In this document: positions 19,266-27,478 of the stretch, piece after piece
Layout of the letters: every line of letters begins with the position of its first letter
Numbering within the stretch: the stretch's first letter is position 1
Assembly: GCA_964431965.1 (NCBI GenBank)
Contig: CAYSLU010000053.1
Location: 1-36,628 of the forward strand
From: CAYSLU01 sp964431965
Lineage (GTDB): Bacteria; Verrucomicrobiota; Kiritimatiellia; CAIKKV01; CAYSLU01
DNA length: 36,628 nucleotides
Direction: 5' to 3'
Position numbers and translations under genes: made by a program
The notes under the pieces: model-generated
What the model was told of the DNA's origin: nothing
The model's database searches: none
Seen by the model: the letters and a program-made list of their open reading frames with translations, nothing else

Positions 19266-19307
19266 CGAAAAAGAGCGTGCCCAAGCGGGGCGGGGAGCAC
19301 GCAGGGT

Positions 19308-19371
19308 GTAGCCGCGCCCGTGAAGGCGTGGCGGTTCGCAGTGGCGGCCACGGGCTCACGCCCGCGGCTAC
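19308..19371. repeat. REP-like palindrome, 25-bp arms
   Basis: Left arm 19308-19332 begins GTAGCCGCG. Right arm 19347-19371 ends CCCGCGGCTAC and pairs with the left arm at about 21 of 25 positions; the loop is 14 nt. Sequences close to GCCACGGGCTCACGCCCGCG are dispersed palindromes in several GC-rich PVC genomes (recollection, not searched). Confidence 0.6.
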
Positions 19372-19519
19372 GTTGCGGAGCGTCGCCGCTTCACCGCCGA
19401 GCACGCCACCGATCGAGGACGGGGCGACGAACCGGAATCGCGCCATCACCCGGCCCGCGAGGCCGCGGGCCCTCCCGCAACACGGCTCACCACGACCGGG
19501 GGAAGTCACCCCTGCCCCA

Positions 19520-19716
19520 CCGTTCCGAGTCCGCGACGGAACGGGGCGAACCGCGACGCGGCTTGGGTTGCACCGAGTCTGCGAGGTGCCCGAACATGGG
19601 CGCGTCAGCTTGGCCCGGATGCAAGGCGCCGCAGGTGGCGCTGTACTCCGGTACGCGCCGCCCGCGGCAACGCAGCAGGCGGTCCAAGATCACGCGCCCA
19701 TGTTCGGCCCAAGCCG
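19520..19716 (+). repeat. Structured element, copy 1: hairpins and three-way junction
   Basis: Plus-strand fold: H1 CCGTTCC/GGAACGG (19520-19544, loop GAGTCCGCGAC); P1 CGGCTTGGG (19559-19567) with CCCAAGCCG (19708-19716); linker TT; H2 GCACC/GGTGC (19570-19589, loop GAGTCTGCGA); P2 CCGAACATGGGCGCGT (19590-19605) with its perfect complement (19692-19707); P3 CTTGGCC near 19609 with GGTCCAAG (19681-19688, one bulge); P4 terminal hairpin (19628-19668) with GTAC-TCCG-GTAC at the tip. P1, H2 and P2 form a three-way junction. H1 and H2 share the loop. The function is unknown. A plus-strand RNA is favoured because the wobble pairs (for example T19636-G19660) are G-U on that strand. Could be a MITE or other palindromic repeat rather than a transcribed RNA. 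Confidence 0.7.
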
Positions 19717-19854
19717 TGTCGCTTCTTCAACGCCTGCCGCCCGACCGATCGGGACGGGGCGACGAACCGGAATCGCGCCATCGCGCGGCCCGCGAGGCCG
19801 CGGGCCCTCCCGCGACACGGCTCACCACGACCGGGGGAAGTCACCCCTGCCCCA

Positions 19855-20051
19855 CCGTTCCGAGTCCGCGACGGAACGGGGCGAACCGCGACGCGGCTTG
19901 GGTTGCACCGAGTCTGCGAGGTGCCCGAACATGGGCGCGTCAGCTTGGCCCGGATGCAAGGCGCCGCAGGTGGCGCTGTACTCCGGTACGCGCCGCCCGC
20001 GGCAACGCAGCAGGCGGTCCAAGATCACGCGCCCATGTTCGGCCCAAGCCG
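19855..20051 (+). repeat. Structured element, copy 2
   Basis: Identical to copy 1 across the whole folded core (all helices shifted by 335 bp). It ends 79 bp before the stop codon of the aminotransferase gene, which is on the minus strand, so both copies lie in its 3' flank and in the 5' flank of asnS. Confidence 0.7.
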
Positions 20052-20130
20052 TGTCGCTTCTTCAACGCCGACCGCACGACGGAGCGACGAGGCGGACGCC
20101 TCGGCGAGGCGTCTCGACCGGGCCGCAGGC

Positions 20131-21390
20131 CTACTTGGCGCCAGGGCGGGCGTAGACGTCGAAAACCTTGCGGATGCCCAGGGCCATCTCACGCACATCG
20201 CGGGCGGTGTAGAACCCCCCCAGGCTGACCATGATGGCGGTCTTGAGCAGATGGGCGTGCACCGGCGTCGGCTCGTAGTCGTACGTGTACGAACGGCCGT
20301 CCGGCTGAACGAGCGGATAGGAGCGGCGCCAGCCCGTAAGCCAGGGCCGAACGATCCGCTTCTGGAAAAGCGGCTTCTGGATGAGGTCGTACTTGCCGTA
20401 CGACGAAGCCGACACGCCCTCCGCCTGGAGCGCCGCCACGATCTGGTCGCGGCCGACGGTCAGCTTTCGCTCGTCCGTCAGCAGCAGCGTCCACCAGTAC
20501 GTGCTGTACCCGCGCGCAATCGGCCGCAGGATCCGTGCGCCGCGCAAGCCCGCCAGTCGCGCATACAGCCCCTCGCCAACGGCGTTGTGCCGCGCGGTGA
20601 TCCGGTCAACCTTCTCGAGCTGAGCGAGCGCCACCGCCCCCTGCAGCTCGCTCATGCGATAGTTGATGCCGTGGTGGGCCTGCGACAGCGACCGGTCGAA
20701 CAGCCGGTCGTAATGCTTGTCGGAGTAGTTCGACACGCGGCGGTACAGCTCCGCGTCGCGCAGGGCGACGAACCCGCCGTCGCCTGTCGAAATGTGCTTG
20801 AAGTCGTTGGTCGAATACGCCCCGGCGGTGCCGAATGAGCCGACGAGCTTCCCGCCAAGCCGCGTGCCCCATGACTGGGCGCAGTCCTCCACCACGCCGA
20901 TCCCCTTGGCCCGGCAGAGCCGCGCGATCTTGTCGACCGGCGCCGGATAGCCCGCGAGGTGCACGACCACCACGGCGCGCGTGCGCCGCGTGATCCGCGC
21001 CGCCACGCTCTCCGCGGTCGGCTGCAAGGTCTCGGCGCAGTCGCAGAAAACGGGGACGGCCCCCTCCTCGAGGATGCCCAGCACGGAACCCTGGTCGGTG
21101 TTCGGCGTCACGATGACTTCGTCGCCCGGCCCGATGCCGCAGGCGATGAGCCCGAGATGGACGGCCGCGCTGCCGCTGCTGCACGGCACGATGTAGGGCA
21201 TCCCCGTGTAGGTCTTCATGGCCTCGCAGGCCCGCTTGACCATGGCGCCGAAGCCGTAGAAGAGCGTGTTCGCCTCCAGCGCCTGCTTCAGGTACTTGAG
21301 CTCATGGCCCACGAAGCGCTTGCCCGTGCCATACGGGCTGGCCTTCGCCTTCGGCCCACCGTTGATCGCCAGTGTCTTCGGATCAGTCAT
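20131..21390 (-). CDS. DegT/DnrJ/EryC1/StrS family aminotransferase
   Basis: 419 residues from ATG 21390 (MTDPKTLAINGGPKAKASPY), preceded by GGAGG. It is a fold-type I PLP enzyme: PCSSGSAAVHLGL (69-81, cofactor phosphate loop), VVEDCAQSWG (166-175, Asp pairing with the pyridine nitrogen) and STNDFKHISTGDGG (193-206) with Lys198 as the Schiff-base lysine. Family members transaminate keto-sugars to amino-sugars or act in related aminocyclitol chemistry. LAINGGPKA is the start typical of the 3-amino-5-hydroxybenzoate/glutamine-dependent-like branch found in Planctomycetes and Verrucomicrobia. No other sugar-nucleotide genes surround it, so its pathway cannot be named. A weak TTGGCA-type -35 lies upstream near 21430. 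Confidence 0.9.
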   Translation of the reverse strand: MTDPKTLAINGGPKAKASPYGTGKRFVGHELKYLKQALEANTLFYGFGAMVKRACEAMKTYTGMPYIVPCSSGSAAVHLGLIACGIGPGDEVIVTPNTDQGSVLGILEEGAVPVFCDCAETLQPTAESVAARITRRTRAVVVVHLAGYPAPVDKIARLCRAKGIGVVEDCAQSWGTRLGGKLVGSFGTAGAYSTNDFKHISTGDGGFVALRDAELYRRVSNYSDKHYDRLFDRSLSQAHHGINYRMSELQGAVALAQLEKVDRITARHNAVGEGLYARLAGLRGARILRPIARGYSTYWWTLLLTDERKLTVGRDQIVAALQAEGVSASSYGKYDLIQKPLFQKRIVRPWLTGWRRSYPLVQPDGRSYTYDYEPTPVHAHLLKTAIMVSLGGFYTARDVREMALGIRKVFDVYARPGAK

Positions 21391-21466
21391 CGATCGGAAC
21401 CTCCGGGTAGTGCGAATCGGCCATGAATGTGCCAAATCGCTGCCGCGGGCGCCATGATCTTCGGTC

Positions 21467-24400
21467 TTACTTCCCCTGCCATTCCCGCCTTGCCTTCACC
21501 AGCAACGCCTGCAGTTCCGGATCGTTGTCCGGCGCCTGCGGCGGGTTCCCACCGTCAAGCGTCGCCGTCGGGTCTGCGCCCGCGGCCAGGAGCAGCTTCG
21601 CGAGGTCAAATTGCCCCGTTCGCGCGGCAATATGCAGCGGCGTCTCTCCATCGTTATTCCACCCGTGCAGGTTGGGCTTGTGCTGAAGCAGCACGCGCGC
21701 CACCGCCGGCTGGCGGTTGTGGATGGCGATCATGATGGGGGTCCAGTCTCCACGGTTTGCAGTCTCGATGTTGGCGCCAACTTTGAGAAGCATATCCACG
21801 ATATCAACGGAGTCTCGGCTGGAGGCCTTTGCAAGTGGCGCCCACCCCCGACTGTCCTTTGCCTCTGTCTTAGCCCCAGCGTCCAGCAGCAGCCCGACGA
21901 TGTTGGTCCGGCTCTTTTCTACCGCCGCCATCAGTGGAGTCCAACCGAAAGAGTTCGCGGTCTCCGTGTTGGCACCCCGCTTCAAGAGGAGCCGTGTGGT
22001 GTCTTCCTGTCCTCGCTCGACGGCCATCAACAGCGCCGAGAGCCCCCACTTATTCCTAACGTCCGGATTCATCCCGTGATCGAGCAGGTACTCGACCATG
22101 TCCAGGCGGTGTCTCTGCACCGCGCTGTGCAGAGCATTCCACTGGAATACATCCACAGCATCTCGATCCGCGCCGTGTTCGACGAGAAATCGAACCATGG
22201 GGAACTCTTGAGCGGACGCCGCATACAGCAGCGGCGTCCCGCCGGACCGCGTCTTCTGCGAAACATCCGCGCCCATACTCACCAGACGTTCCGCGATGGC
22301 CACGTCTCCGACGCGAGCGGCGTGCGACAGCACGGAAATGCGCGAAAGCGTCAAATGCTTCGGATTCGCGCCCCGATCCAGCAGCAACTCCGCCGCGGCG
22401 TGCTCGCCTTCACGGATCGCGTAGATGAGGGGCGTCTTCCCCTCTCCATCCGTCGCGTCTATACCGACGCCCGCGTCGAGCAACTGCCGGATCTCGCCGA
22501 TGCGGCCCCCGGCGGCCGCCCGCAACAACTGCGTCTCCTCCGACTTCCCGCTGGCAGCCTCGGCCTCCGAATCCAGATACGCCTGCTTCATATCGGTACG
22601 CCGGATCAGCATCACGCTGCCGTTCTTCATGGTGGCGAAGAGGCCCGCCCCCGTTGCGTGAATGGACGTGAGCCACGGAAAAACCGCTCCGTCTGGAAGC
22701 GCAGCGATGGGGACCGCTGCCCTATCCCGACGAAGCAGGTATGTCTTGCTGGAAACGAATTCCACGGGAGAACTCCATGCCATCGACTTCCTCTCAACCT
22801 TCACGTCCCATACATTGGTCCCGTCGAATGCGACTGAATGATGTGGGAACGACCCGTCAAATGGGCCCGCCACCTGAGCGAAGACGGACTCCAACTGCGT
22901 GACATATACGTTGGGCAGTGGTCGTCCGATATGGCGGACGCCAGGGAGAATGAGGGAGGAACGCGTCGCACCGATCGTTGCATCCACCCTCGTAATGCTC
23001 CGATTCTTCGGGATGAACTCCCAGACCACATCATCACCATCTCCGCGAACTAGCCAACAGCGGTCGCCCAACCAAACGCAATTGCGCTGACGATCGCTGA
23101 CTATCACGTCAAGACAAAAGGGCTGTCCGTCAAGAGGGTTGGAACCCACCACGGCCTTCTCCGCGGCCAAGATCTCGAAGCGGTTTGAGGCCGGATCCCA
23201 AGATGCGAACACAGCCCCCTGTGCATGCTCGTCTGACACTCCCTCATCAGGCGGGCGGATCCCCCCGCTGGAGGAATTCCCGATAGTCGACTCCGGATGA
23301 ACGCCTATGCCGAAATACATCCGCGCGAACAGGATCCCCTGTAGCGTATGTAAGTCTGACGCTCCTTCACCCCGCGGGCGGTTGCCTCGCTGGAGAGATT
23401 CCCTCATAAGCGACTCAGGATGTACGCCCGTGCCGAGATACAGTAGACCGTCATGCCACCCAACAGCCCGAACTATGCTGCCGGGAAGGCCGTCCTTCTG
23501 GGTCAGCAGACGCGAGTCGCCGTTTCCTAGAGGGATGCACAACAATCCGAGCGAAGTGCCGACATACACCGTGTCTCCGGCCAGTACGGCCGAGTGGACG
23601 CGATCGCGGGTCCTGGGCGGTTGGACAGGCCATGGCGGCATGGCAACATGTCGTTCCGCGATGAGCGTGCCGTTCACCGCCCAGAAGACATACGCATGCA
23701 CGCCGCGCCCCGGTTGATGTTCGTCCTCATCGCAAGGGCGAACCATACACACCCGGTTCTCATCAACGGCAATGACCGGATTCTCCTCGAAAGGGATGTA
23801 CTGCCACCGTTCGACGTACTCGTACTCGTCCAGAACAGAATCGCGTTGCGGCTCCGATTTCGATTCTCTCGGCACCGCAACTCCGTCACTACCCGGCACC
23901 GACACATCCTTGGTGACCGTCATTCGCTGAAAGATGATCTCCCTTTCGGGCAGCGTCTTCGTCCAAAATGGCTCATTGGCTCGGGCCAGATGGTCGCGCC
24001 CCAGAGAGCGGATGGCCGTGGTCAGCCGAAGCGCCTCGGCCGGACGCCCATTCCCGGCGATCTCGTTCAACCAAGGAATCAGTTCGCCGGACAAAGCGTA
24101 GAACCGAACAGGCTCCTTGGCCGCGAGCATGCTGTCGAGGTATCGGATCTTGTCGTCCAGGTCCTGTGTCACTGCACTGGCCGACACGTTGCCGTCCCAT
24201 CCGTCAAGCGGCTCATAGCGCCACAGAACGCAGCGCAGCCATTCATCGAATACATGCCAAGGCCAATGGGGCTGCGTATGCTGCCGATACGGATGCGTGA
24301 CTGGCACTTCATCCGTCAGAATGGCGAACGTGGCGTGCCTAGACTCCAGAGCCTGTTCGGTAGTCAGCAGATACCGAATTCGGTTGAGACGGAACATATG

Positions 24401-25963
24401 ACCCAAGAGGCGAACCAACGGGTGCGGATGGAGGATCATCTTCTTCGTCAGCCCAAGATTGACCTCATCATTCTGAGTCGGCAGCGTCACCTCTTGTCCA
24501 TTGCAGATTAAGCTGATCCGACCAGCCGAGAATCGCTCGGGATGCATCGGGGGATTGTCGAACGCCTCGATGGCTTCCCAATAGAGAGTCGCTTGCCGAC
24601 CTGCGTCTCCGGGCGCAGTGGCTTGGATCTGGTCCGGGGCGATGCGGGAGCGCCAAGTGGCCCAATACTGAGTCTCGCAGTCTTCGAAGTGGTCTGCATA
24701 GTGCTTCAGTCTGATGCGAAAACCGATGTCGTCGAGCCGAACAAGTTCGCGAACCAAGTCGGGCTGCTGGCGCAGGGCACGGCCGTCGAGCCGCGATCCG
24801 GAGAGACCGAGTGCGGGGAGGTTCAGATCATCGGTTGCGCCCGCGGCGATGGCCTCCAACTGCACCCGGTCGTAGTCCAGCTCGATCTGCTTGGCGCGCA
24901 GTTGATTCTCCAGGGGAGCCCGCCCTGCTTCGTGGAGCGTCAGAGCCAGTTGCAGCCGGTTGGTTTGGGTGGGTTCTATGGCGAACGCCGTCTCGGCCGC
25001 CCGGATCGCGCGGGCGTGATCGCCCCACAGGTCCCACTGGCGGATCTGGCGTGAAAACGCCGCCGCCTCTTCGGCCCGGCTCACCGCCGACGTCACAGCC
25101 GCAGGGACGGTGCCGAGCATGGCCGCGACTGAAGTCACAACGCGGTCTCGCGCAGTCACCAAGTCAGCCCGCGGCGCCTCAATCACCCGGTTTGTCGCAC
25201 CGCCACCGGCCAGCCGACGGAGTTGCACGGTGACCAGATAGGTATTCGTCGTGCCGCCGCCGCGCAACCCGGCTTCCAGCAGCATTACGGAGGGGCGGAG
25301 CTTCGCTTCCATCGCCGTCAGGTCACGCTCGGTCTGCAAGTGCTCGATGTGCTCGCGATCCAGAACCAGGAGATTGGGGATCCGGCTGAGCGCCGGGATG
25401 GTCAGCTCGGAGAGCGTCGCGGCCGCCCCCTCCATCGCCAGGCCCGATTCCTCGCCGCGGAACTCGAGTAGGCCGACCAGGTGCCGCGCCTCCAGCGGGA
25501 TCCGCGTCTTCTCCGCCGCCGCGCGAATGCGGGCGACGATCGCGTCGGGAGCAGCAAGGATCGCAGCGTTATCCTCAATCCAACTGGCCAGCATCACCCC
25601 GGTGCGGCTTTCCGTGACATCCAGCCTGGTCTGCGTATTCGAGGGACCCGCCAGGCCCTGGATGAACACCAGCACGTCGGCCGAAATGATGGCGCCAAGC
25701 TGCACGCGGCTCGCACTCGCGGTCCACTCCGCCGCGCCCAGGTTGTGCTCCTGCACGACGCGCGCGACTTCTTCGCGCTCCACGAACCGCAGCGCCGGCT
25801 CGGCGAACAGGCGCGTCTCCAAGACCGCCCGCACCGCCGGATCGGGCGCCTTCGCCGCCGAGCCTGCCAGGATGGCGCACGATGGGGGCGGGGGCGGTTC
25901 GGCAGCTCCTCGCCCCGCACAAGCGAGGAAGACCAGCAACACCCAGAGCCACACACGCATCAT
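21467..25963 (-). CDS. Giant secreted CsgG-like/propeller/ankyrin protein
   Basis: 1498 residues from ATG 25963, preceded by AGGGAG. Signal peptide MMRVWLWVLLVFLACAGRGA (about 1-21). Residues about 25-300 look like two CsgG/FlgT-type alpha/beta domains (LETRLFAEPALRFVEREEVA; then LSELTIPALSRIPNLLVLDR), with a TPR-like stretch at about 305-350. A long middle region follows, and from about 720 to 1130 repeated beta segments (DTVYVGTSLGLLCIPLG, DGLLYLGTG) suggest a propeller. Residues about 1145-1480 hold ten ankyrin repeats of 33 residues (for example GEGKTPLIYAIREGEHAAAE). GC content drops visibly in 21700-24950 relative to the neighbours. The role is unknown; probably exported protein-protein scaffold. 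A diverged tandem duplication interrupts the propeller. Confidence 0.85.
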   Translation of the reverse strand: MMRVWLWVLLVFLACAGRGAAEPPPPPSCAILAGSAAKAPDPAVRAVLETRLFAEPALRFVEREEVARVVQEHNLGAAEWTASASRVQLGAIISADVLVFIQGLAGPSNTQTRLDVTESRTGVMLASWIEDNAAILAAPDAIVARIRAAAEKTRIPLEARHLVGLLEFRGEESGLAMEGAAATLSELTIPALSRIPNLLVLDREHIEHLQTERDLTAMEAKLRPSVMLLEAGLRGGGTTNTYLVTVQLRRLAGGGATNRVIEAPRADLVTARDRVVTSVAAMLGTVPAAVTSAVSRAEEAAAFSRQIRQWDLWGDHARAIRAAETAFAIEPTQTNRLQLALTLHEAGRAPLENQLRAKQIELDYDRVQLEAIAAGATDDLNLPALGLSGSRLDGRALRQQPDLVRELVRLDDIGFRIRLKHYADHFEDCETQYWATWRSRIAPDQIQATAPGDAGRQATLYWEAIEAFDNPPMHPERFSAGRISLICNGQEVTLPTQNDEVNLGLTKKMILHPHPLVRLLGHMFRLNRIRYLLTTEQALESRHATFAILTDEVPVTHPYRQHTQPHWPWHVFDEWLRCVLWRYEPLDGWDGNVSASAVTQDLDDKIRYLDSMLAAKEPVRFYALSGELIPWLNEIAGNGRPAEALRLTTAIRSLGRDHLARANEPFWTKTLPEREIIFQRMTVTKDVSVPGSDGVAVPRESKSEPQRDSVLDEYEYVERWQYIPFEENPVIAVDENRVCMVRPCDEDEHQPGRGVHAYVFWAVNGTLIAERHVAMPPWPVQPPRTRDRVHSAVLAGDTVYVGTSLGLLCIPLGNGDSRLLTQKDGLPGSIVRAVGWHDGLLYLGTGVHPESLMRESLQRGNRPRGEGASDLHTLQGILFARMYFGIGVHPESTIGNSSSGGIRPPDEGVSDEHAQGAVFASWDPASNRFEILAAEKAVVGSNPLDGQPFCLDVIVSDRQRNCVWLGDRCWLVRGDGDDVVWEFIPKNRSITRVDATIGATRSSLILPGVRHIGRPLPNVYVTQLESVFAQVAGPFDGSFPHHSVAFDGTNVWDVKVERKSMAWSSPVEFVSSKTYLLRRDRAAVPIAALPDGAVFPWLTSIHATGAGLFATMKNGSVMLIRRTDMKQAYLDSEAEAASGKSEETQLLRAAAGGRIGEIRQLLDAGVGIDATDGEGKTPLIYAIREGEHAAAELLLDRGANPKHLTLSRISVLSHAARVGDVAIAERLVSMGADVSQKTRSGGTPLLYAASAQEFPMVRFLVEHGADRDAVDVFQWNALHSAVQRHRLDMVEYLLDHGMNPDVRNKWGLSALLMAVERGQEDTTRLLLKRGANTETANSFGWTPLMAAVEKSRTNIVGLLLDAGAKTEAKDSRGWAPLAKASSRDSVDIVDMLLKVGANIETANRGDWTPIMIAIHNRQPAVARVLLQHKPNLHGWNNDGETPLHIAARTGQFDLAKLLLAAGADPTATLDGGNPPQAPDNDPELQALLVKARREWQGK
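23205..23441 (-). repeat. In-frame tandem duplication inside the ankyrin gene
   Basis: Two units, 23205-23318 and 23325-23441, align from gcgaac to gagatac/gaaatac at about three-quarters identity, with a period of about 120 bp (40-41 codons). In protein both read YxGxGVHPES...RPxxEGxSDxH followed by a hydrophobic strand. The motif GVHPES with a Pro-Arg-Gly-Glu tail looks unlike the flanking propeller, so an element that inserted in frame and then duplicated is possible. Confidence 0.7.
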
Positions 25964-25982
25964 GGCATCTCCCTGCGCGCTC

Positions 25983-26026
25983 CAAGAACCCACCCCGCCC
26001 TACGGGCACCCCTCCAAGGAGGGGAT
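25983..26026. repeat. REP-like palindromic element
   Basis: The stretch holds ACCCACCCCGCCC, then TACGGGCA, then the perfect palindrome CCCCTCC-AA-GGAGGGG (26009-26024). Elements of this form (CCCACCCCGCCC...CCTCCAAGGAGGGG) are dispersed between genes in diverse GC-rich bacteria (recollection). It lies just upstream of the ankyrin gene start. From 26027 to 26179 I see nothing further. Confidence 0.55.
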
Positions 26027-26179
26027 CATCCCCATGGCTCAGTGACAACGCGTGTTCTCAACCCGAACCCCGGTTGCGTGTAGAGGCAATACACATTGGG
26101 GCGCGAGTTCACAAGCCCCAACGCGAGTATCGAAACGCGGATCTCGGAATGTCGAAGGCCGGACAGCACCCCAGATCCA

Positions 26180-26380
26180 CCGTTCCGAGTCCGCGAAGGA
26201 ACGGGGCGTACCGTGAGGCGGGTTGGGTTGGGGCGAGTCTGCGAGCCCCCCGAATGGCGGTACGTCAGACCGGTCCAGATGGGTGGGCGCCGGGGGCGGC
26301 GCGATACTCTGGTATGCGCCGTCCCCCGGCAACCGCCCAGATGGGCCGGGCTGGCGTGTCGCCATTCGGCCCAATCCGCC
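26180..26380 (+). repeat. Structured element, diverged copy 3
   Basis: Same architecture as 19520-19716 with different helix sequences: H1 26180-26204 (same stem and loop); P1 GGCGGGTTGGG (26217-26227) with CCCAATCCGCC (26370-26380, one G-T wobble); linker TT; H2 GGGGC/GCCCC (26230-26249, loop GAGTCTGCGA); P2 CCGAATGGCG (26250-26259) with CGCCATTCGG (26360-26369); P4 26289-26330 with ATAC-TCTG-GTAT at the tip and a single bulged base in the same place. The order, the TT linker and the direct H2-P2 and P2-P1 joins are unchanged. It lies between the ankyrin gene (5' side) and the ATPase gene stop at 26423; 26381-26422 holds nothing recognised. Confidence 0.7.
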
Positions 26381-26422
26381 GAGCCGTCTCGTATCGCGCA
26401 TCCCGCCTTCTCCCCGGCACAG

Positions 26423-27478
26423 TCACGGAATGACGTGAATGCTCTCCGGCCGGACGATCACGCGCACGGCGGCGCCTTCGGTCAGGCTCAGCTGCCGGAA
26501 GGCGGCGAGGGAGGTGTGGGCCACGAACGGGCGGACTCCGGCAAGCTCCAGGCGCATGTAGGCGCCGCGGTCAACCGCGCGGACCAACTTCGCGGCCACG
26601 ATGCCGGCCGATCCGGAAGCGGCCGGCTCGTCGGGACGCGCGACGAGCAGGTTCTCCGGGCGGATGACCAGGGTCACGGAGCCCTCGATCCGGCCCGGCA
26701 CCGCCAGCTCAATACCATCGGCCCGAACGATCGTGGCCCCGCCGGGACCGGGGCCGACCGCGGTGCCGGCCAGGATGTTCTCGGAGCGCATGAACCGGGC
26801 GACGAACTCCGTGCGGGGCCGGCGAAGGAGCTCGTCCACCCGTCCCACCTGTTCGATCCGGCCGTTCCGGATCACGGCCGCGCGGTCGGCCACGGAGATG
26901 GCTTCCTCCAGGTTGTGGCATACGTGCACGGTGGGCACGCCCAGCTGACGCTGCACCCGTCGCATCTCGCCGCAGATCTCGTCGCGCGTATGCTCGTCCA
27001 GAGCGCTGACAGGCTCGTCCAGAATGAGCACGGCCGGCCTCAGGGCCAGCGCGCGCGCCACCGCCACGCGCTGGCGCTCGCCGCCCGACAGGCGTTGCAC
27101 CCGGCGCTCCAGCAAATGCTCGATCCCCGCGAGCCGGGCCGCTTCCTCGACGGCCGCCCGCACGTCCGCCGGCGGCAGGCCGCGCACCTGCGGCCCGAAC
27201 GCGATGTTCCCGCGAACGCTCCGGTGCGCGAAGAGCGCGCAATCCTGCGGCACGTACCCGACGCCCCGCTGCCGCGGCTCCGCCCGGGTCACGTCCCGCC
27301 CGCCAATCTCAATCCGGCCGGACTGCACGGGGCGCAGGCCGGCCAGGCACTCGATGCAGGCCGTCTTCCCGGAGCCGGTGGGGCCCATGATGACGAAGTA
27401 CTCGCCATCGCCGATATCCAGCGAGAGCTGCAGCCGGAACGAGCCGGCGGCATACACGACGTCGGAGAGGCGGATCAT
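26423..27478 (-). CDS. ModC-like ABC transporter ATPase with TOBE domain
   Basis: 351 residues from ATG 27478; its ATGA overlaps the permease stop by 4 bp. The much longer open frame upstream is not real. Walker A GPTGSGKTA (32-40), Q-loop Gln78 (VPQDCALF), signature LSGGERQR (130-137), Walker B LILDEP (151-156) and switch His188 are intact. The C-terminal part (about 235-351), with VIRPENLLVA and VIVRPESIHVI, has the TOBE-like fold of ModC/CysA/PotA-type ATPases. It energises import through the adjacent permease. Molybdate or tungstate is the likeliest cargo given the ModA-like binding proteins; other oxyanions are possible. Confidence 0.88.
   Translation of the reverse strand: MIRLSDVVYAAGSFRLQLSLDIGDGEYFVIMGPTGSGKTACIECLAGLRPVQSGRIEIGGRDVTRAEPRQRGVGYVPQDCALFAHRSVRGNIAFGPQVRGLPPADVRAAVEEAARLAGIEHLLERRVQRLSGGERQRVAVARALALRPAVLILDEPVSALDEHTRDEICGEMRRVQRQLGVPTVHVCHNLEEAISVADRAAVIRNGRIEQVGRVDELLRRPRTEFVARFMRSENILAGTAVGPGPGGATIVRADGIELAVPGRIEGSVTLVIRPENLLVARPDEPAASGSAGIVAAKLVRAVDRGAYMRLELAGVRPFVAHTSLAAFRQLSLTEGAAVRVIVRPESIHVIP

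Larger units (their letters stand above)
19408..20075. repeat. Tandem direct repeat, two 335-bp units
   Basis: Unit 1 is about 19408-19742 and unit 2 about 19744-20075. They are aligned at an offset of 335 bp (336 at the extreme left, where one base differs in length). I count only three substitutions in the roughly 320 bp compared, so the duplication is recent or is being homogenised. Each unit has a left part with an 8-bp hairpin (GGCCCGCG, loop AGGC, CGCGGGCC; 19452-19471 in unit 1) and a right part with the structured element described separately. The ORFs of 68 codons inside are identical by-products of the repeat. No gene is seen in the whole gap 19185-20130. Confidence 0.95.

Noticed and set aside
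19487..20028. Two identical 68-codon minus-strand ORFs in the duplicated unit
   Set aside because: They exist only because the repeat is duplicated; the third copy does not keep the frame, while the pairing of helices is kept.
19408..20075. CRISPR array or integron attC array
   Set aside because: Only two long units without short regularly spaced repeats and spacers; no attC-type R/L box ends, no integrase and no cas genes.
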